DNA of 64,000 bases from Caryophanales bacterium UBA743. GTDB taxonomy: Bacteria; Bacillota_I; Bacilli_A; RFN20; CAG-826. Below the pieces are notes generated by a model. That model was not told the DNA's origin. It saw nothing but the letters and a program-made list of their open reading frames with translations, and ran no database searches. Location: the NCBI GenBank assembly GCA_002297365.1, contig DBKT01000004.1:1-64000 (forward strand), given 5' to 3'. Shown piece after piece: positions 43,430 to 50,589 of this stretch. A program made the position numbers and the translations under genes. Position 1 is the first letter of the stretch, and each line of letters opens with the position of its first letter.

Positions 43430-43435
43430 TAAAAT
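43430..43435 (+). promoter_or_regulatory. -10 box next to the Cof-type HAD gene
   Basis: TAAAAT ends nine bases before the ATG at 43445, leaving a leader of two or three bases and no usual ribosome site. Confidence 0.4.
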
Positions 43436-43444
43436 AGTGCAGGT

Positions 43445-44236
43445 ATGAAACTATTTGTATTTGATGTTGATGGGACATTGGTTCATGATGGAGGAGAAAT
43501 CTCTCTTCCCGTTTTGGAAAGCATCCAGCATCGTTTAGATTCGGGGGACGCTATCGCCATTGCCTCTGGTCGTCCTTTTATCGGCATTGACAAATATCTT
43601 TCCTTGTTTGAGGGAAAGAACCGTTATGCGATAGGCTCTAATGGCGCCATTCTTCAAGATTCTACTGGGAAGGTTCTTGGAAGAGTGGGCTTGCAATTCA
43701 AAGATTTATTTTCCATTCGGAAGGAATTTTCCTGGATCGAAAAAGATGGAGGAGCTATCTACGCTTACGATAAGAACGGCAATGTGATTGCTCTTTCCAA
43801 ATCGATTTGGACGGATTGTGAAGTAAAATACAACGGCCTGTCCGTAAATATTATCGATGAACATAGTTTTCCCGAGGATGAAATCATTTTGAAGGTTATG
43901 GTTGCCGCCTCTTCTGAGTTGATTTCCTCCTTGCGCATATCGGAAGAAGACAATAAACGATTCAATATCGTAAAATCCGATCCTAAATATTTGGAATTCA
44001 TGAATCATTTGGCGGATAAAGCGACAGGGGTCGCTTATCTTATTAAAAAATTAGGCATCAAGAAAGAAGACGTTTACACATTCGGGGATGAGCAAAACGA
44101 TCTCCGTATGATCGAAGACTTTCAAGGAATTGCCATGGGCAACGCCATTGAGATATGCAAAGAAAAAGCAAAGTTCGTGACAAAAAGCGTTTATGAAGAT
44201 GGAATCGCTTATGCGTTAAATGAATATATCAGATAG
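43445..44236 (+). CDS. Cof-type HAD superfamily phosphatase
   Basis: This 263-residue protein is a HAD hydrolase with a type II cap. D7 and D9 in FDVDGT form the nucleophile motif, IASGRP is motif II, and GDEQNDLRMI is motif IV. Such enzymes dephosphorylate sugar phosphates, flavin precursors or PLP; the substrate is not readable. It precedes the CysQ-like gene by 14 bases with GGGAGGAG between, so both phosphatases are one unit. Confidence 0.92.
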   Translation: MKLFVFDVDGTLVHDGGEISLPVLESIQHRLDSGDAIAIASGRPFIGIDKYLSLFEGKNRYAIGSNGAILQDSTGKVLGRVGLQFKDLFSIRKEFSWIEKDGGAIYAYDKNGNVIALSKSIWTDCEVKYNGLSVNIIDEHSFPEDEIILKVMVAASSELISSLRISEEDNKRFNIVKSDPKYLEFMNHLADKATGVAYLIKKLGIKKEDVYTFGDEQNDLRMIEDFQGIAMGNAIEICKEKAKFVTKSVYEDGIAYALNEYIR

Positions 44237-44250
44237 GGAGGAGAAAAAAC

Positions 44251-45033
44251 ATGTACGAAAAAGAACTCAACAAGATGATTGAAGCCGCAAAGAAAGCTCA
44301 AGAATTGATTCTTGATGTCTATCATACCGATTTCGAAGTAATCACGAAGGAAGACAATTCCCCTGTGACCAACGCCGATAAAGGAGCCGATAAAATCATT
44401 CGCGAGATTTTATCCAAAGAATTCCCGGATTATGGTTTCCTAACAGAGGAGAGCAAAGACACCAAGGAAAGACTCACCAAAGAATATATCTTCGTCGTTG
44501 ATCCGGTTGACGGCACAAAGGAATTCGTTTCTAGGAATGGCCAATACACCACAAACATCGCCCTTATCCATAAACATGAGGTCGTCGCCGGCGTCATTAA
44601 TATCCCCATGCTCAATACCGTTTATTTCGCAAGCAAAGGCAGTGGCGCATATAAATTAAAGAGCGATGGGGAGAAAACACGAATCCATGTTAGCGATAGA
44701 ACGGAGAATCTGCGCGCTGTCCGTTCTTGCTCATTTTTTAACGAGAAAGAAAAGAGCGTTTACGATAAGCATCCGGAATTATACGCTTCCATAAACCCGC
44801 TAGGAGCCGCTATGAAATTCTGTTTCATTGCCGATGGCCAAGCGGATATTTCTTATCGTTGTTCGGCTGGAACGAAAGAGTGGGATGTTGCGGCAGGGGA
44901 TATCATACTCACGGAAGCCGGAGGAGTTATGCTTGTCCCACCGGAGATGAAACCGATGACTTACAATCGCGAAGACGTCTATAATCGCCAAGGTTACGTG
45001 ATAGCGAACAAAAAAGAGAACATCCATTATTAA
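44251..45033 (+). CDS. CysQ-like 3'(2'),5'-bisphosphate nucleotidase / inositol monophosphatase family
   Basis: This 260-residue protein belongs to the lithium-sensitive metal phosphatases. LTEESKD, DPVDGTKEFVSRNGQYTTNIALI and EWDVAAGDIILTEAGG supply the three metal sites. The TKEF form of the second motif is typical of CysQ, which clears 3'-phosphoadenosine-5'-phosphate, but other small phosphate esters are possible. GGGAGGAG precedes the ATG. It is followed by a bidirectional terminator shared with the nfu-like gene. Confidence 0.88.
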   Translation: MYEKELNKMIEAAKKAQELILDVYHTDFEVITKEDNSPVTNADKGADKIIREILSKEFPDYGFLTEESKDTKERLTKEYIFVVDPVDGTKEFVSRNGQYTTNIALIHKHEVVAGVINIPMLNTVYFASKGSGAYKLKSDGEKTRIHVSDRTENLRAVRSCSFFNEKEKSVYDKHPELYASINPLGAAMKFCFIADGQADISYRCSAGTKEWDVAAGDIILTEAGGVMLVPPEMKPMTYNREDVYNRQGYVIANKKENIHY

Positions 45034-45034
45034 A

Positions 45035-45055
45035 AAAAGTGGCTCAGCCACTTTT
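45035..45055. terminator. Bidirectional terminator, AAAAGTGGC type
   Basis: AAAAGTGGC (45035-45043) pairs perfectly with GCCACTTTT (45047-45055) around TCA. It lies between convergent genes. The same arm sequence recurs at 46149 and 48429. Confidence 0.85.
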
Positions 45056-45374
45056 ATTCTTTTTTAGGCTCCTCCGTCGGAGTTTCCATTTCTTTTTCTT
45101 TCCGGGCTAGATATTCATTCATCACATCTTCAGGAAGATTCATCGACGCATCGCAACGAATCACGCCAGGAACTTCTTCCATCAAGATGATTTCCACGCC
45201 TTGAGAAATATCCGCATCGGCATACAAACAGCCATTGCACGCTCCAACCATCCGAACATATACGACTCCATCTTTGAAACCGATATATTCGATATCGCCG
45301 CCTTCTCTTTTTAAAAAAGGGCGGACCTTATCCAATACTTCTTCTATTTGTTTATCAATCGTTTCTTCTGCCAT
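45054..45374 (-). CDS. NifU C-terminal domain (Nfu-type) Fe-S carrier
   Basis: This 106-residue protein is a stand-alone Nfu domain, which carries [4Fe-4S] clusters from the scaffold to target proteins. The cluster CxxC is in GACNGCLYADADISQGVE, preceded by VRPFLKREGGDIEYIGFKDGVVYVRM. A tail rich in Glu and Pro follows. It complements the Suf unit in this window. No ribosome site precedes the ATG; a TAGAAT (45385-45390) lies ten bases upstream, so the leader is about three bases. Confidence 0.92.
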   Translation of the reverse strand: MAEETIDKQIEEVLDKVRPFLKREGGDIEYIGFKDGVVYVRMVGACNGCLYADADISQGVEIILMEEVPGVIRCDASMNLPEDVMNEYLARKEKEMETPTEEPKKE

Positions 45375-45424
45375 AACGGAAACTATTCTAGTTTCTAGGC
45401 TCGATTATCGCAAGAAATATAACC

Positions 45425-45430
45425 TATAAT
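45425..45430 (+). promoter_or_regulatory. -10 box of a probable leaderless gene
   Basis: A perfect TATAAT ends six bases before the ATG at 45437, so the transcript should begin at the start codon. Confidence 0.5.
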
Positions 45431-45436
45431 AAATGA

Positions 45437-45793
45437 ATGGAAAGAAAGATAACGCCAAGCAAAATAACTGTCCTCGACGCGATTTACACATTAAATAAAG
45501 AAGGATACCAAGCAACCCTAGAAGGCCTCGCCTGTCTTCTTTTGGGAAACAAAGAAGGGGAAGCTCTTTCATCCAGCGCTCTATTTGGTTATTTGCCTTC
45601 CCTTTCCTCAAAAAAGATCAAGAATCGCGTCCATTATCTTCTGCAAAAAGGCTATATCGTTTTGATTTACGATTCGCAAAAGGATGTCCATTACCTTTCT
45701 CTTTCTTCCAAGGGGAAAGAAGGCAGAAAATTGCTCGTTAGGAAGAGCCCTTCGACAAAGAAAGAAAAAGTTCTTTTTGCTCCAATAAAATAA
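45437..45793 (+). CDS. Small winged-helix-like protein of unknown function
   Basis: I do not recognise a family for this 118-residue basic protein. ITVLDAIYTLNKEGYQATLEGLACLLLGN, then SSKKIKNRVHYLLQKGYIVLIYDSQKDVHYLSLSSKGKEG, reads as a winged helix with the wing hairpin intact, followed by a basic tail. It may bind DNA or RNA; the layout loosely resembles RQC-type winged helices. It starts directly behind a TATAAT with no Shine-Dalgarno. Confidence 0.6.
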   Translation: MERKITPSKITVLDAIYTLNKEGYQATLEGLACLLLGNKEGEALSSSALFGYLPSLSSKKIKNRVHYLLQKGYIVLIYDSQKDVHYLSLSSKGKEGRKLLVRKSPSTKKEKVLFAPIK

Positions 45794-45887
45794 AAAGATG
45801 GCTGTTTTTACCTGTAAAGAGAAAATCCTGCCAGTTATCTTTTCGTTGTCTGAAATTCAGCAATAAAGAAAGTTTGAAATGACGTAT

Positions 45888-45907
45888 GGCAATATGTGGC
45901 AATATGT
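45888..45907 (+). repeat. Tandem 10-base repeat upstream of the small gene
   Basis: GGCAATATGT occurs twice in direct succession, 26 bases before the -35 box of the 42-residue gene. It could be an activator site or chance. Confidence 0.5.
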
Positions 45908-45932
45908 CAATAAAAACGATTTTAAAAATTGC

Positions 45933-45960
45933 TTGCACTTTCTGAAAATAAGTCTATATT
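45933..45960 (+). promoter_or_regulatory. Promoter of the 42-residue gene
   Basis: TTGCAC (45933-45938) and TATATT (45955-45960) are 16 bases apart. The expected start, about 45968, coincides with the first base of a small hairpin (CCTGA 45968-45972 with TCAGG 45982-45986). Confidence 0.6.
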
Positions 45961-46008
45961 TAACGTTCCTGACTAAAATTTTCAGGCAAAAAGAAGGAGG
46001 AAAAACGC

Positions 46009-46137
46009 ATGATAAATAAGAAATGCAATTCACAGACAGCTTATGAAGATAAACAACGCGACGATAACAGATTATCCGTTTTTGCGTCCTGCTTGTTTGA
46101 TGATTTCATCGATAGTTCTGATTTTATGAACAATTAG
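46009..46137 (+). CDS. Small protein of 42 residues, unknown
   Basis: This frame codes for MINKKCNSQTAYEDKQRDDN followed by 22 residues ending SSDFMNN. It has a strong GAAGGAGG ribosome site eight bases before the ATG, a good promoter, a leader hairpin and a terminator, so it has every mark of an expressed gene despite its size. The product is acidic overall, has two cysteines and no membrane segment. I know no homologue. It might be a small regulator or an antitoxin-like peptide, but no partner gene is adjacent. Confidence 0.65.
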   Translation: MINKKCNSQTAYEDKQRDDNRLSVFASCLFDDFIDSSDFMNN

Positions 46138-46148
46138 CGAAAGCACTT

Positions 46149-46178
46149 AAAAGTGGCCCTAGAGCCACTTTTATTTTT
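46149..46178. terminator. Bidirectional terminator, AAAAGTGGC type
   Basis: AAAAGTGGC (46149-46157) pairs with GCCACTTTT (46164-46172) around CCTAGA and is followed by ATTTTT. It serves the 42-residue gene and the convergent DUF1893 gene. Confidence 0.85.
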
Positions 46179-46587
46179 CGCCAAGTTTTTTCAAAGTTTC
46201 GTAAATTATGGGCAATGCCTCTTCGGGAGTTTCTACAAGAGAAGTGGCTTCTTCAACCGGGCAATATCCATCTTTTTGATGATTATAGATATGTTCTACA
46301 AGTTTTTCATAATCAACATGGATTCCGTAATGCCGGAATATCTCTAAGGCAGGTTTCGAGATGATATGGCAACTCACGTTTTTGATTTTCAAAAGAATGT
46401 AGAGGAACGCGGCTCCTTTTCCTATCACTTTATCGGCAGCGGAATAAGAAGAATAATCCTTCCCCATACGATTTAATAAAGGATGGACGCCTCTTAGCGA
46501 ATCCGTTTCAATTTGGTCTTTGCTCACAAGAACGAGAGTGTAGTTCCCTTTTTCAAGCAGCTCTTTTGCTTTTTCTGAATCAGTCAT
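46171..46587 (-). CDS. DUF1893 family protein
   Basis: This 138-residue protein shows the DUF1893 pattern: NYTLVLVSKDQIETDSLRGVHPLLNRM, DKVIGKGAAFLYILLKI and HYGIHVDYEKLVEHIYNHQKDGYCPVEEAT. The fold is thought to be related to cytidine deaminases, and the cysteine in YCPVE would fit that, but no activity is established. It overlaps the end of the M32 carboxypeptidase gene by 8 bases and is translated after it. Confidence 0.82.
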   Translation of the reverse strand: MTDSEKAKELLEKGNYTLVLVSKDQIETDSLRGVHPLLNRMGKDYSSYSAADKVIGKGAAFLYILLKIKNVSCHIISKPALEIFRHYGIHVDYEKLVEHIYNHQKDGYCPVEEATSLVETPEEALPIIYETLKKLGEK

Positions 46588-48076
46588 AAAGATCCCCGTA
46601 TTTCTTTTTGAGATAACGGATGAATGGCTTGCTTGTTAATTCTTTTCCTGTTACTTTCTTTATCCAATCCTTTGGTTCCATCCAATCGTAGGCATAATCG
46701 TTTTTTGCCAAATAAGCGAGAATCTCATCCATTTTGCCCTCTTGGATCAAAGAACGGGCATGCATGTCCTCCTCCATTTTTTCAAAAATCATCGCCCCAT
46801 ATAGGTTTCCTAATAAATAAGATGGGAAATAGCCGATTTCATTATCCGTCCAGTGAATATCTTGCATGCACCCTTCTCTATCATTGGGGACATCCACGCC
46901 AAGATATTCCTTATATTTGTTCTTCCAAATCACAGGGACATCTTCGCATTCGATGAGGCCGTTAATCAAATTCCTTTCGATTTCGTAACGGATGATGATG
47001 TGCAAAGAATAGGTAAGCTCATCAGAATCGCAACGATTGGCGATAGGCTCGACATAATTGATCAAACGGTAGAAGTCCATGATGTCCATCTCTTTGAAAG
47101 ATGGATCGAGATTCTCGGCGCATAGTTTTTTCAAAGTGGGCATGAATTCAAGAGAACGCCCGATGATATTCTCATAAAGGCGTGAATGAGTCTCGCAAAT
47201 CCCGGCTGTATTGGCCGATTCCAAATAATTGTCATACATTTCTTGCGGTTTATTCTGGAATTCAAGAGCGTGCCCTGCTTCATGAATCTCAGAATAGAGA
47301 GCGTTTCTCCAATCGGAAACGGAATAATTAGTGGTGATTCGCGTGTCGTTTTGGGAGATATCGGTCGTAAAAGGATGCATAGACTCCCTCATGCAGCCTT
47401 TGCTCAAATCGTATTTCTCCCAACTTAAAATGGCATAAGCCAATTGTCTTTGCTTATCGATGGAGTAGGGTTTTATCTCACTTTTTGGAAAACGCGATTG
47501 TTTTTCTAGAACCATAGGCAAAAGAGTTTTGATACAGTCTTTTATCGGTTCGAAGATACGATCTAAATCCTTGCTTCTTTCTCCAGGCTCATACATATCC
47601 AAAGCGGAATCATAAGGGCTTTCCATGCCTTCTTTCATCATGAGCTTGTCGATTTTTCTAGCATAGGCGATGCATTCTTTCCAGTATGGGAGCCATTCGG
47701 AAAATTGGTTTGTTTCCTTGAATTTCCTCCACATCTCATTTGATTTTGAAAAGGCTTTTCTTGCCTTCAAATATTCTTCCAAAGGCATTTTTTTAAGAAG
47801 CGTTATATTAAAAGAAAGAGAGTCAGCCAAACGTTTCTCCTCTTTGGAAATGGAAGGGAGATTCGTTAAGGCTTCCACTTTGGAAATAAAGTCAGGGGAA
47901 GAGAAAATCTTTGCTGCCTCCGCATCTTGCTCATTAATGAGCTCAGATTGCGATTCGATCGCTTCCTCAGGACAGGCTGTGGCCAAATCAAAATAAAGCA
48001 GACTCGAGAGATAATGAGCGTGTCTAATTTGTTTTAGATATGGCTCCAAAGCCAGGAATTCTTGTGTATGTTTCAT
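46580..48076 (-). CDS. M32 family metallocarboxypeptidase
   Basis: This 498-residue protein is a Taq-type carboxypeptidase that removes C-terminal residues from peptides in the cytosol. The zinc motif is HEAGH in EIHEAGHALEF, with the glutamate ligand in the following ESANTAGICETHSRLYENIIGRS block; the CMRESMHPFTTDISQNDTRITTNY segment is also typical. The length is normal. GGAGGAG lies before the ATG, and a TATAAT (minus, 48110-48115) is the likely -10 box. It heads a two-gene unit with DUF1893. Confidence 0.93.
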   Translation of the reverse strand: MKHTQEFLALEPYLKQIRHAHYLSSLLYFDLATACPEEAIESQSELINEQDAEAAKIFSSPDFISKVEALTNLPSISKEEKRLADSLSFNITLLKKMPLEEYLKARKAFSKSNEMWRKFKETNQFSEWLPYWKECIAYARKIDKLMMKEGMESPYDSALDMYEPGERSKDLDRIFEPIKDCIKTLLPMVLEKQSRFPKSEIKPYSIDKQRQLAYAILSWEKYDLSKGCMRESMHPFTTDISQNDTRITTNYSVSDWRNALYSEIHEAGHALEFQNKPQEMYDNYLESANTAGICETHSRLYENIIGRSLEFMPTLKKLCAENLDPSFKEMDIMDFYRLINYVEPIANRCDSDELTYSLHIIIRYEIERNLINGLIECEDVPVIWKNKYKEYLGVDVPNDREGCMQDIHWTDNEIGYFPSYLLGNLYGAMIFEKMEEDMHARSLIQEGKMDEILAYLAKNDYAYDWMEPKDWIKKVTGKELTSKPFIRYLKKKYGDLYD

Positions 48077-48142
48077 TGTTCTCCTCCGTCAAAGAAAAAA
48101 ACTTCGTTTATTATAGTTTTTCTATAATCGCCTGTCTAATTG

Positions 48143-48151
48143 TGCTAAATT
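48143..48151 (+). promoter_or_regulatory. Extended -10 box of the small membrane gene
   Basis: TGCTAAATT ends 20 bases before the ATG at 48172, so the transcript would begin almost on the AAGGAGG ribosome site. Confidence 0.45.
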
Positions 48152-48171
48152 ACACGTAAGGAGGAAAGAAA

Positions 48172-48408
48172 ATGAAAGATTTTTGCAATTGGCTTGACGG
48201 TCAGTCAAAGCTTGTTAAAGTTATTCTTTGCATTTGGATTTTGGATATCGTTTGGGCAATCTATCGTATTGGCGGCGCTATCGCGAATAAGAATTGGTTT
48301 CACTTGATTCTCGCCATTCTTTGGGTTGCTATGTCATGCACCGTTGGATGGATCCTTGACGTTGTCTCTATTCTTTTGAAGAATCATATCTTCTGGTTCA
48401 AAGAATAG
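48172..48408 (+). CDS. Small two-pass membrane protein, unknown
   Basis: I do not recognise this 78-residue protein. It has two hydrophobic segments (about residues 15-35 and 42-70) joined by a short NKNW turn, and cysteines at 5, 20 and 56. MKDFCNWLDGQSKLVKVILCIWILDIVWAIYRI resembles small membrane proteins often found in gut Bacilli. AAGGAGG precedes the ATG, and it ends at a strong terminator, so it is a single-gene unit. Confidence 0.65.
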   Translation: MKDFCNWLDGQSKLVKVILCIWILDIVWAIYRIGGAIANKNWFHLILAILWVAMSCTVGWILDVVSILLKNHIFWFKE

Positions 48409-48427
48409 TTATCTTTCCCGCAAAAAG

Positions 48428-48460
48428 AAAAAGTGGCCATCGAGCCACTTTTTTCTTTTT
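48428..48460. terminator. Bidirectional terminator, AAAAGTGGC type
   Basis: AAAAAGTGGC (48428-48437) pairs with GCCACTTTTT (48444-48453) around CATCGA, between two convergent genes. Confidence 0.88.
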
Positions 48461-48473
48461 TCATTAAACGGTT

Positions 48474-49124
48474 TTAGCGAAGACGATAGTCGCTTATGCC
48501 ATAAAGCAAAGGGATGGTTGATAGGACTTCTAAAAAAGAAATCGCGAGATAGAAGGCTCCGATTAATGCGTCATCCTTCAGGAGAAGAATCCCGTTTGCC
48601 GAAGCATAAAGCCCAACGGAAAGAATGAAACAGCCAATCGAAATGATGCCAAAGCAATAGGATCGATAACCCTCTTCCTTTCGCAAAATGCTACGGATGA
48701 TGATTCCATTAAGAAGAACCGAGGCAAAAGCTAAGATGGCGGAAATAATAGAGACTGTGTAAGCCAAATCAAACGCAACTTTTGCTTCTTTCTCAAAGAC
48801 AGGGTCTAAGATGCTAGAGAGCAGATACAAGCCAAATACGGCACTTGCTATGGCTAGGAATATCGGGAAGAGATTCTCTTGTGTCTTTTTCTTTTTAAGG
48901 ACGTCTATAAGAAGAAGACCTCCTAGAAGAAGCAAGAGAAAGGAAACCATCGCGATAATAAGCAAATCCTTATTTCCATAAAGCATGCTCTTTCCTTCCT
49001 CGTCTGGGTAATAGCCATTCAAGGCGGTAATGATATACGCGGTTAACGCAACTATGAGAGAAATACCAGAAGAAAGAAGGATTCCGACGGATTTAAAATA
49101 ACGATTTTTTGGATTTTGCATCAT
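48474..49124 (-). CDS. Six-pass membrane protein in the TPP-riboswitch unit, unknown
   Basis: This 216-residue protein has about six membrane segments (near 13-35, 54-74, 86-108, 119-145, 155-178 and 183-210) and short polar loops; no known transporter motif is visible. It starts one base after the thiT stop with AAGGAGG inside the end of thiT, so it is translated from the same TPP-controlled mRNA. That context suggests a link to thiamine uptake or salvage, but the hydrophobic sequence alone gives no function. Two adjacent ATG codons could serve as start. Confidence 0.7.
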   Translation of the reverse strand: MMQNPKNRYFKSVGILLSSGISLIVALTAYIITALNGYYPDEEGKSMLYGNKDLLIIAMVSFLLLLLGGLLLIDVLKKKKTQENLFPIFLAIASAVFGLYLLSSILDPVFEKEAKVAFDLAYTVSIISAILAFASVLLNGIIIRSILRKEEGYRSYCFGIISIGCFILSVGLYASANGILLLKDDALIGAFYLAISFLEVLSTIPLLYGISDYRLR

Positions 49125-49125
49125 T

Positions 49126-49785
49126 TTATTTAGCCTCCTTTTGCTGAGAAATATTCTTTATCTTCTTTTCTGGAAGAACGATCTTTGGCCAAACGCTCAC
49201 CAATAAGCACGTAACAACCGTGGAAAAGAAGATGTCCGGACCCATATAAGCAATATTGTAAATAAAGGAATAAGCCCATGGATTGATGCTCGTTCCTTGG
49301 AAAGACCATGCGAAGCTTGCGCTGTCATTTCCCCAGAATATTGCCCCAGAAAAAACGTGCGACATGTATTTGGCTGCTCCGCCAACGAGGCAACCGAGAA
49401 TGATGTAGAAAATCATTTGTCCTTTATTCTGCGCTTTTTTGATAAAAACAGTAAAAATCCCGCTAAGAGCGACTAACGGATACGCAATCCAATAATCCAA
49501 CGCGACTTGAGCGAAAGCATAATACCAGGCATGACCGGAAACGACATAAAACCCATCGGCCAAATCCAGAAGACCCATAATCAAGCCGGTGATAAGCCCT
49601 GGCAAGAAACCGCGACGATAAGAGATGATGAATACGCAAACCATTGCGATTCCCAATGAGCCGCCATTAGGGAATAGCGGGCTGGAGTAAATCCCCGCCA
49701 GCATGTCAAGAACATAGCCTAAAGCAGCAAAAATGGCGATTTCGGCAATGGTCTTAACGCTCCATGTTTTTTCTTTTTCTTCCAT
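49126..49785 (-). CDS. thiT: Thiamine ECF transporter S component ThiT
   Basis: ThiT is the membrane protein that binds thiamine for the ECF importer. The 219-residue sequence has six membrane segments and the ThiT core: GFLPGLITGLIMGLLDLADGFYVVSGHAWYYAFAQVALDYWIAYPLVALSG, whose tryptophan, tyrosine and acidic residues line the thiamine site, and later GAAKYMSHVFSGAIFWG. GGGAGGG precedes the ATG. A TPP riboswitch lies directly upstream, confirming the substrate. Confidence 0.96.
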   Translation of the reverse strand: MEEKEKTWSVKTIAEIAIFAALGYVLDMLAGIYSSPLFPNGGSLGIAMVCVFIISYRRGFLPGLITGLIMGLLDLADGFYVVSGHAWYYAFAQVALDYWIAYPLVALSGIFTVFIKKAQNKGQMIFYIILGCLVGGAAKYMSHVFSGAIFWGNDSASFAWSFQGTSINPWAYSFIYNIAYMGPDIFFSTVVTCLLVSVWPKIVLPEKKIKNISQQKEAK

Positions 49786-49797
49786 AAAACCCTCCCA

Positions 49798-49831
49798 AAA
49801 AAAGAAAACCGCTCATCTAGAAAATGCGCGG
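49798..49831 (-). terminator. Riboswitch terminator before thiT
   Basis: On the minus strand CCGCGCA (49825-49831) pairs with TGAGCGG (49809-49815) with one mismatch, followed by TTTTCTTTTTTT. It lies between the TPP aptamer and the thiT ribosome site and is the likely off-switch. Confidence 0.65.
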
Positions 49832-49842
49832 AGAAAGGGTTT

Positions 49843-49932
49843 GCTTACCTACGCTAGCATTACCTAGATCAGGTTTATGGGTCGCCACGAATTAGTGGCC
49901 TCTCAGCAATCTTTTGGATGCTCCCCAGGTCA
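49843..49932 (-). promoter_or_regulatory. TPP riboswitch (THI element)
   Basis: Reading the minus strand, GACCTGGGGAGC, GCTGAGAGG, GACCC, ACCTGATCTAGGTAATGC and TAGCGTAGGTAAGC appear in the order of the THI box. It senses thiamine pyrophosphate and controls thiT and the following membrane protein. Confidence 0.94.
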
Positions 49933-49957
49933 TTGACCGCTCTTATTCTAGCACCGA

Positions 49958-50587
49958 CTAAACGAGAGGGTTATCGTTTTTGCTTAAAAAAGATAGCACT
50001 TTGCCGGAATAAACGATGACTTCGGCCACGTCTCGCTTTATCTCATTGGAGATTCCGAGGCCATCTCCTTTGGAGATCACCCTATGATCGATATCATAGG
50101 CAAAGCCTTTTAAGGAAAGGCACGCTTTTTCATCTACGGGGAAAAAAGAAATGAATTTATACGCAGAAGGATAGAATTTCTTCCTTCCGCTCAAAGAGAA
50201 GATTTCCGTCGTATCGTCTAACAAAGAAACTCTTTCGTCTTTCATGACAAGCTCTAAATTGGCGTAGAAATGCTCAATGCGTTTCCCTTGTATGCCTCCT
50301 AACAAGACAAAAGAAACGTCTTTCTCATCTTTCCATAAATCGTAAGCGTGTTTCGTATCCGTATCGTCTTTGATGGGGTTTAAGGGAATTATATGGGGGA
50401 CGTGTAGTGAAATAAGCCGTTTCTCTTCCTCGTTGCATGAATCAAAATCTCCGATCGCGTAATCTAAGGAAAGATGATTTTTCAAAGCAAGGAGACTGCC
50501 ATGATCAATGCCCACTTTCAAAGAATCTTCTTCAAAAGGAAAATTCTTCAAATCGACATTCCGCCCGATGATAAGATAAATCTTCAT
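49958..50587 (-). CDS. thiN: Thiamine pyrophosphokinase
   Basis: This 209-residue enzyme converts thiamine to its active pyrophosphate. GDFDS (about residues 46-50), the KDDTDTKHAY block and GGIQGKRIEHFYANLELV are diagnostic, and GDGLGISNEI forms the C-terminal thiamine site. The length is normal. It starts 2 bases after the lipoprotein gene and ends 26 bases before the TPP riboswitch of thiT, so uptake and activation of thiamine are adjacent although thiN itself lies outside riboswitch control. Confidence 0.94.
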   Translation of the reverse strand: MKIYLIIGRNVDLKNFPFEEDSLKVGIDHGSLLALKNHLSLDYAIGDFDSCNEEEKRLISLHVPHIIPLNPIKDDTDTKHAYDLWKDEKDVSFVLLGGIQGKRIEHFYANLELVMKDERVSLLDDTTEIFSLSGRKKFYPSAYKFISFFPVDEKACLSLKGFAYDIDHRVISKGDGLGISNEIKRDVAEVIVYSGKVLSFLSKNDNPLV

Positions 50588-50589
50588 TT

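Noticed and set aside
45738..45938. Minus-strand open frame of 66 codons between the winged-helix gene and the small gene
   Set aside because: No ribosome site or known motif, and it overlaps the end of a better-supported gene and the promoter region of the 42-residue gene.
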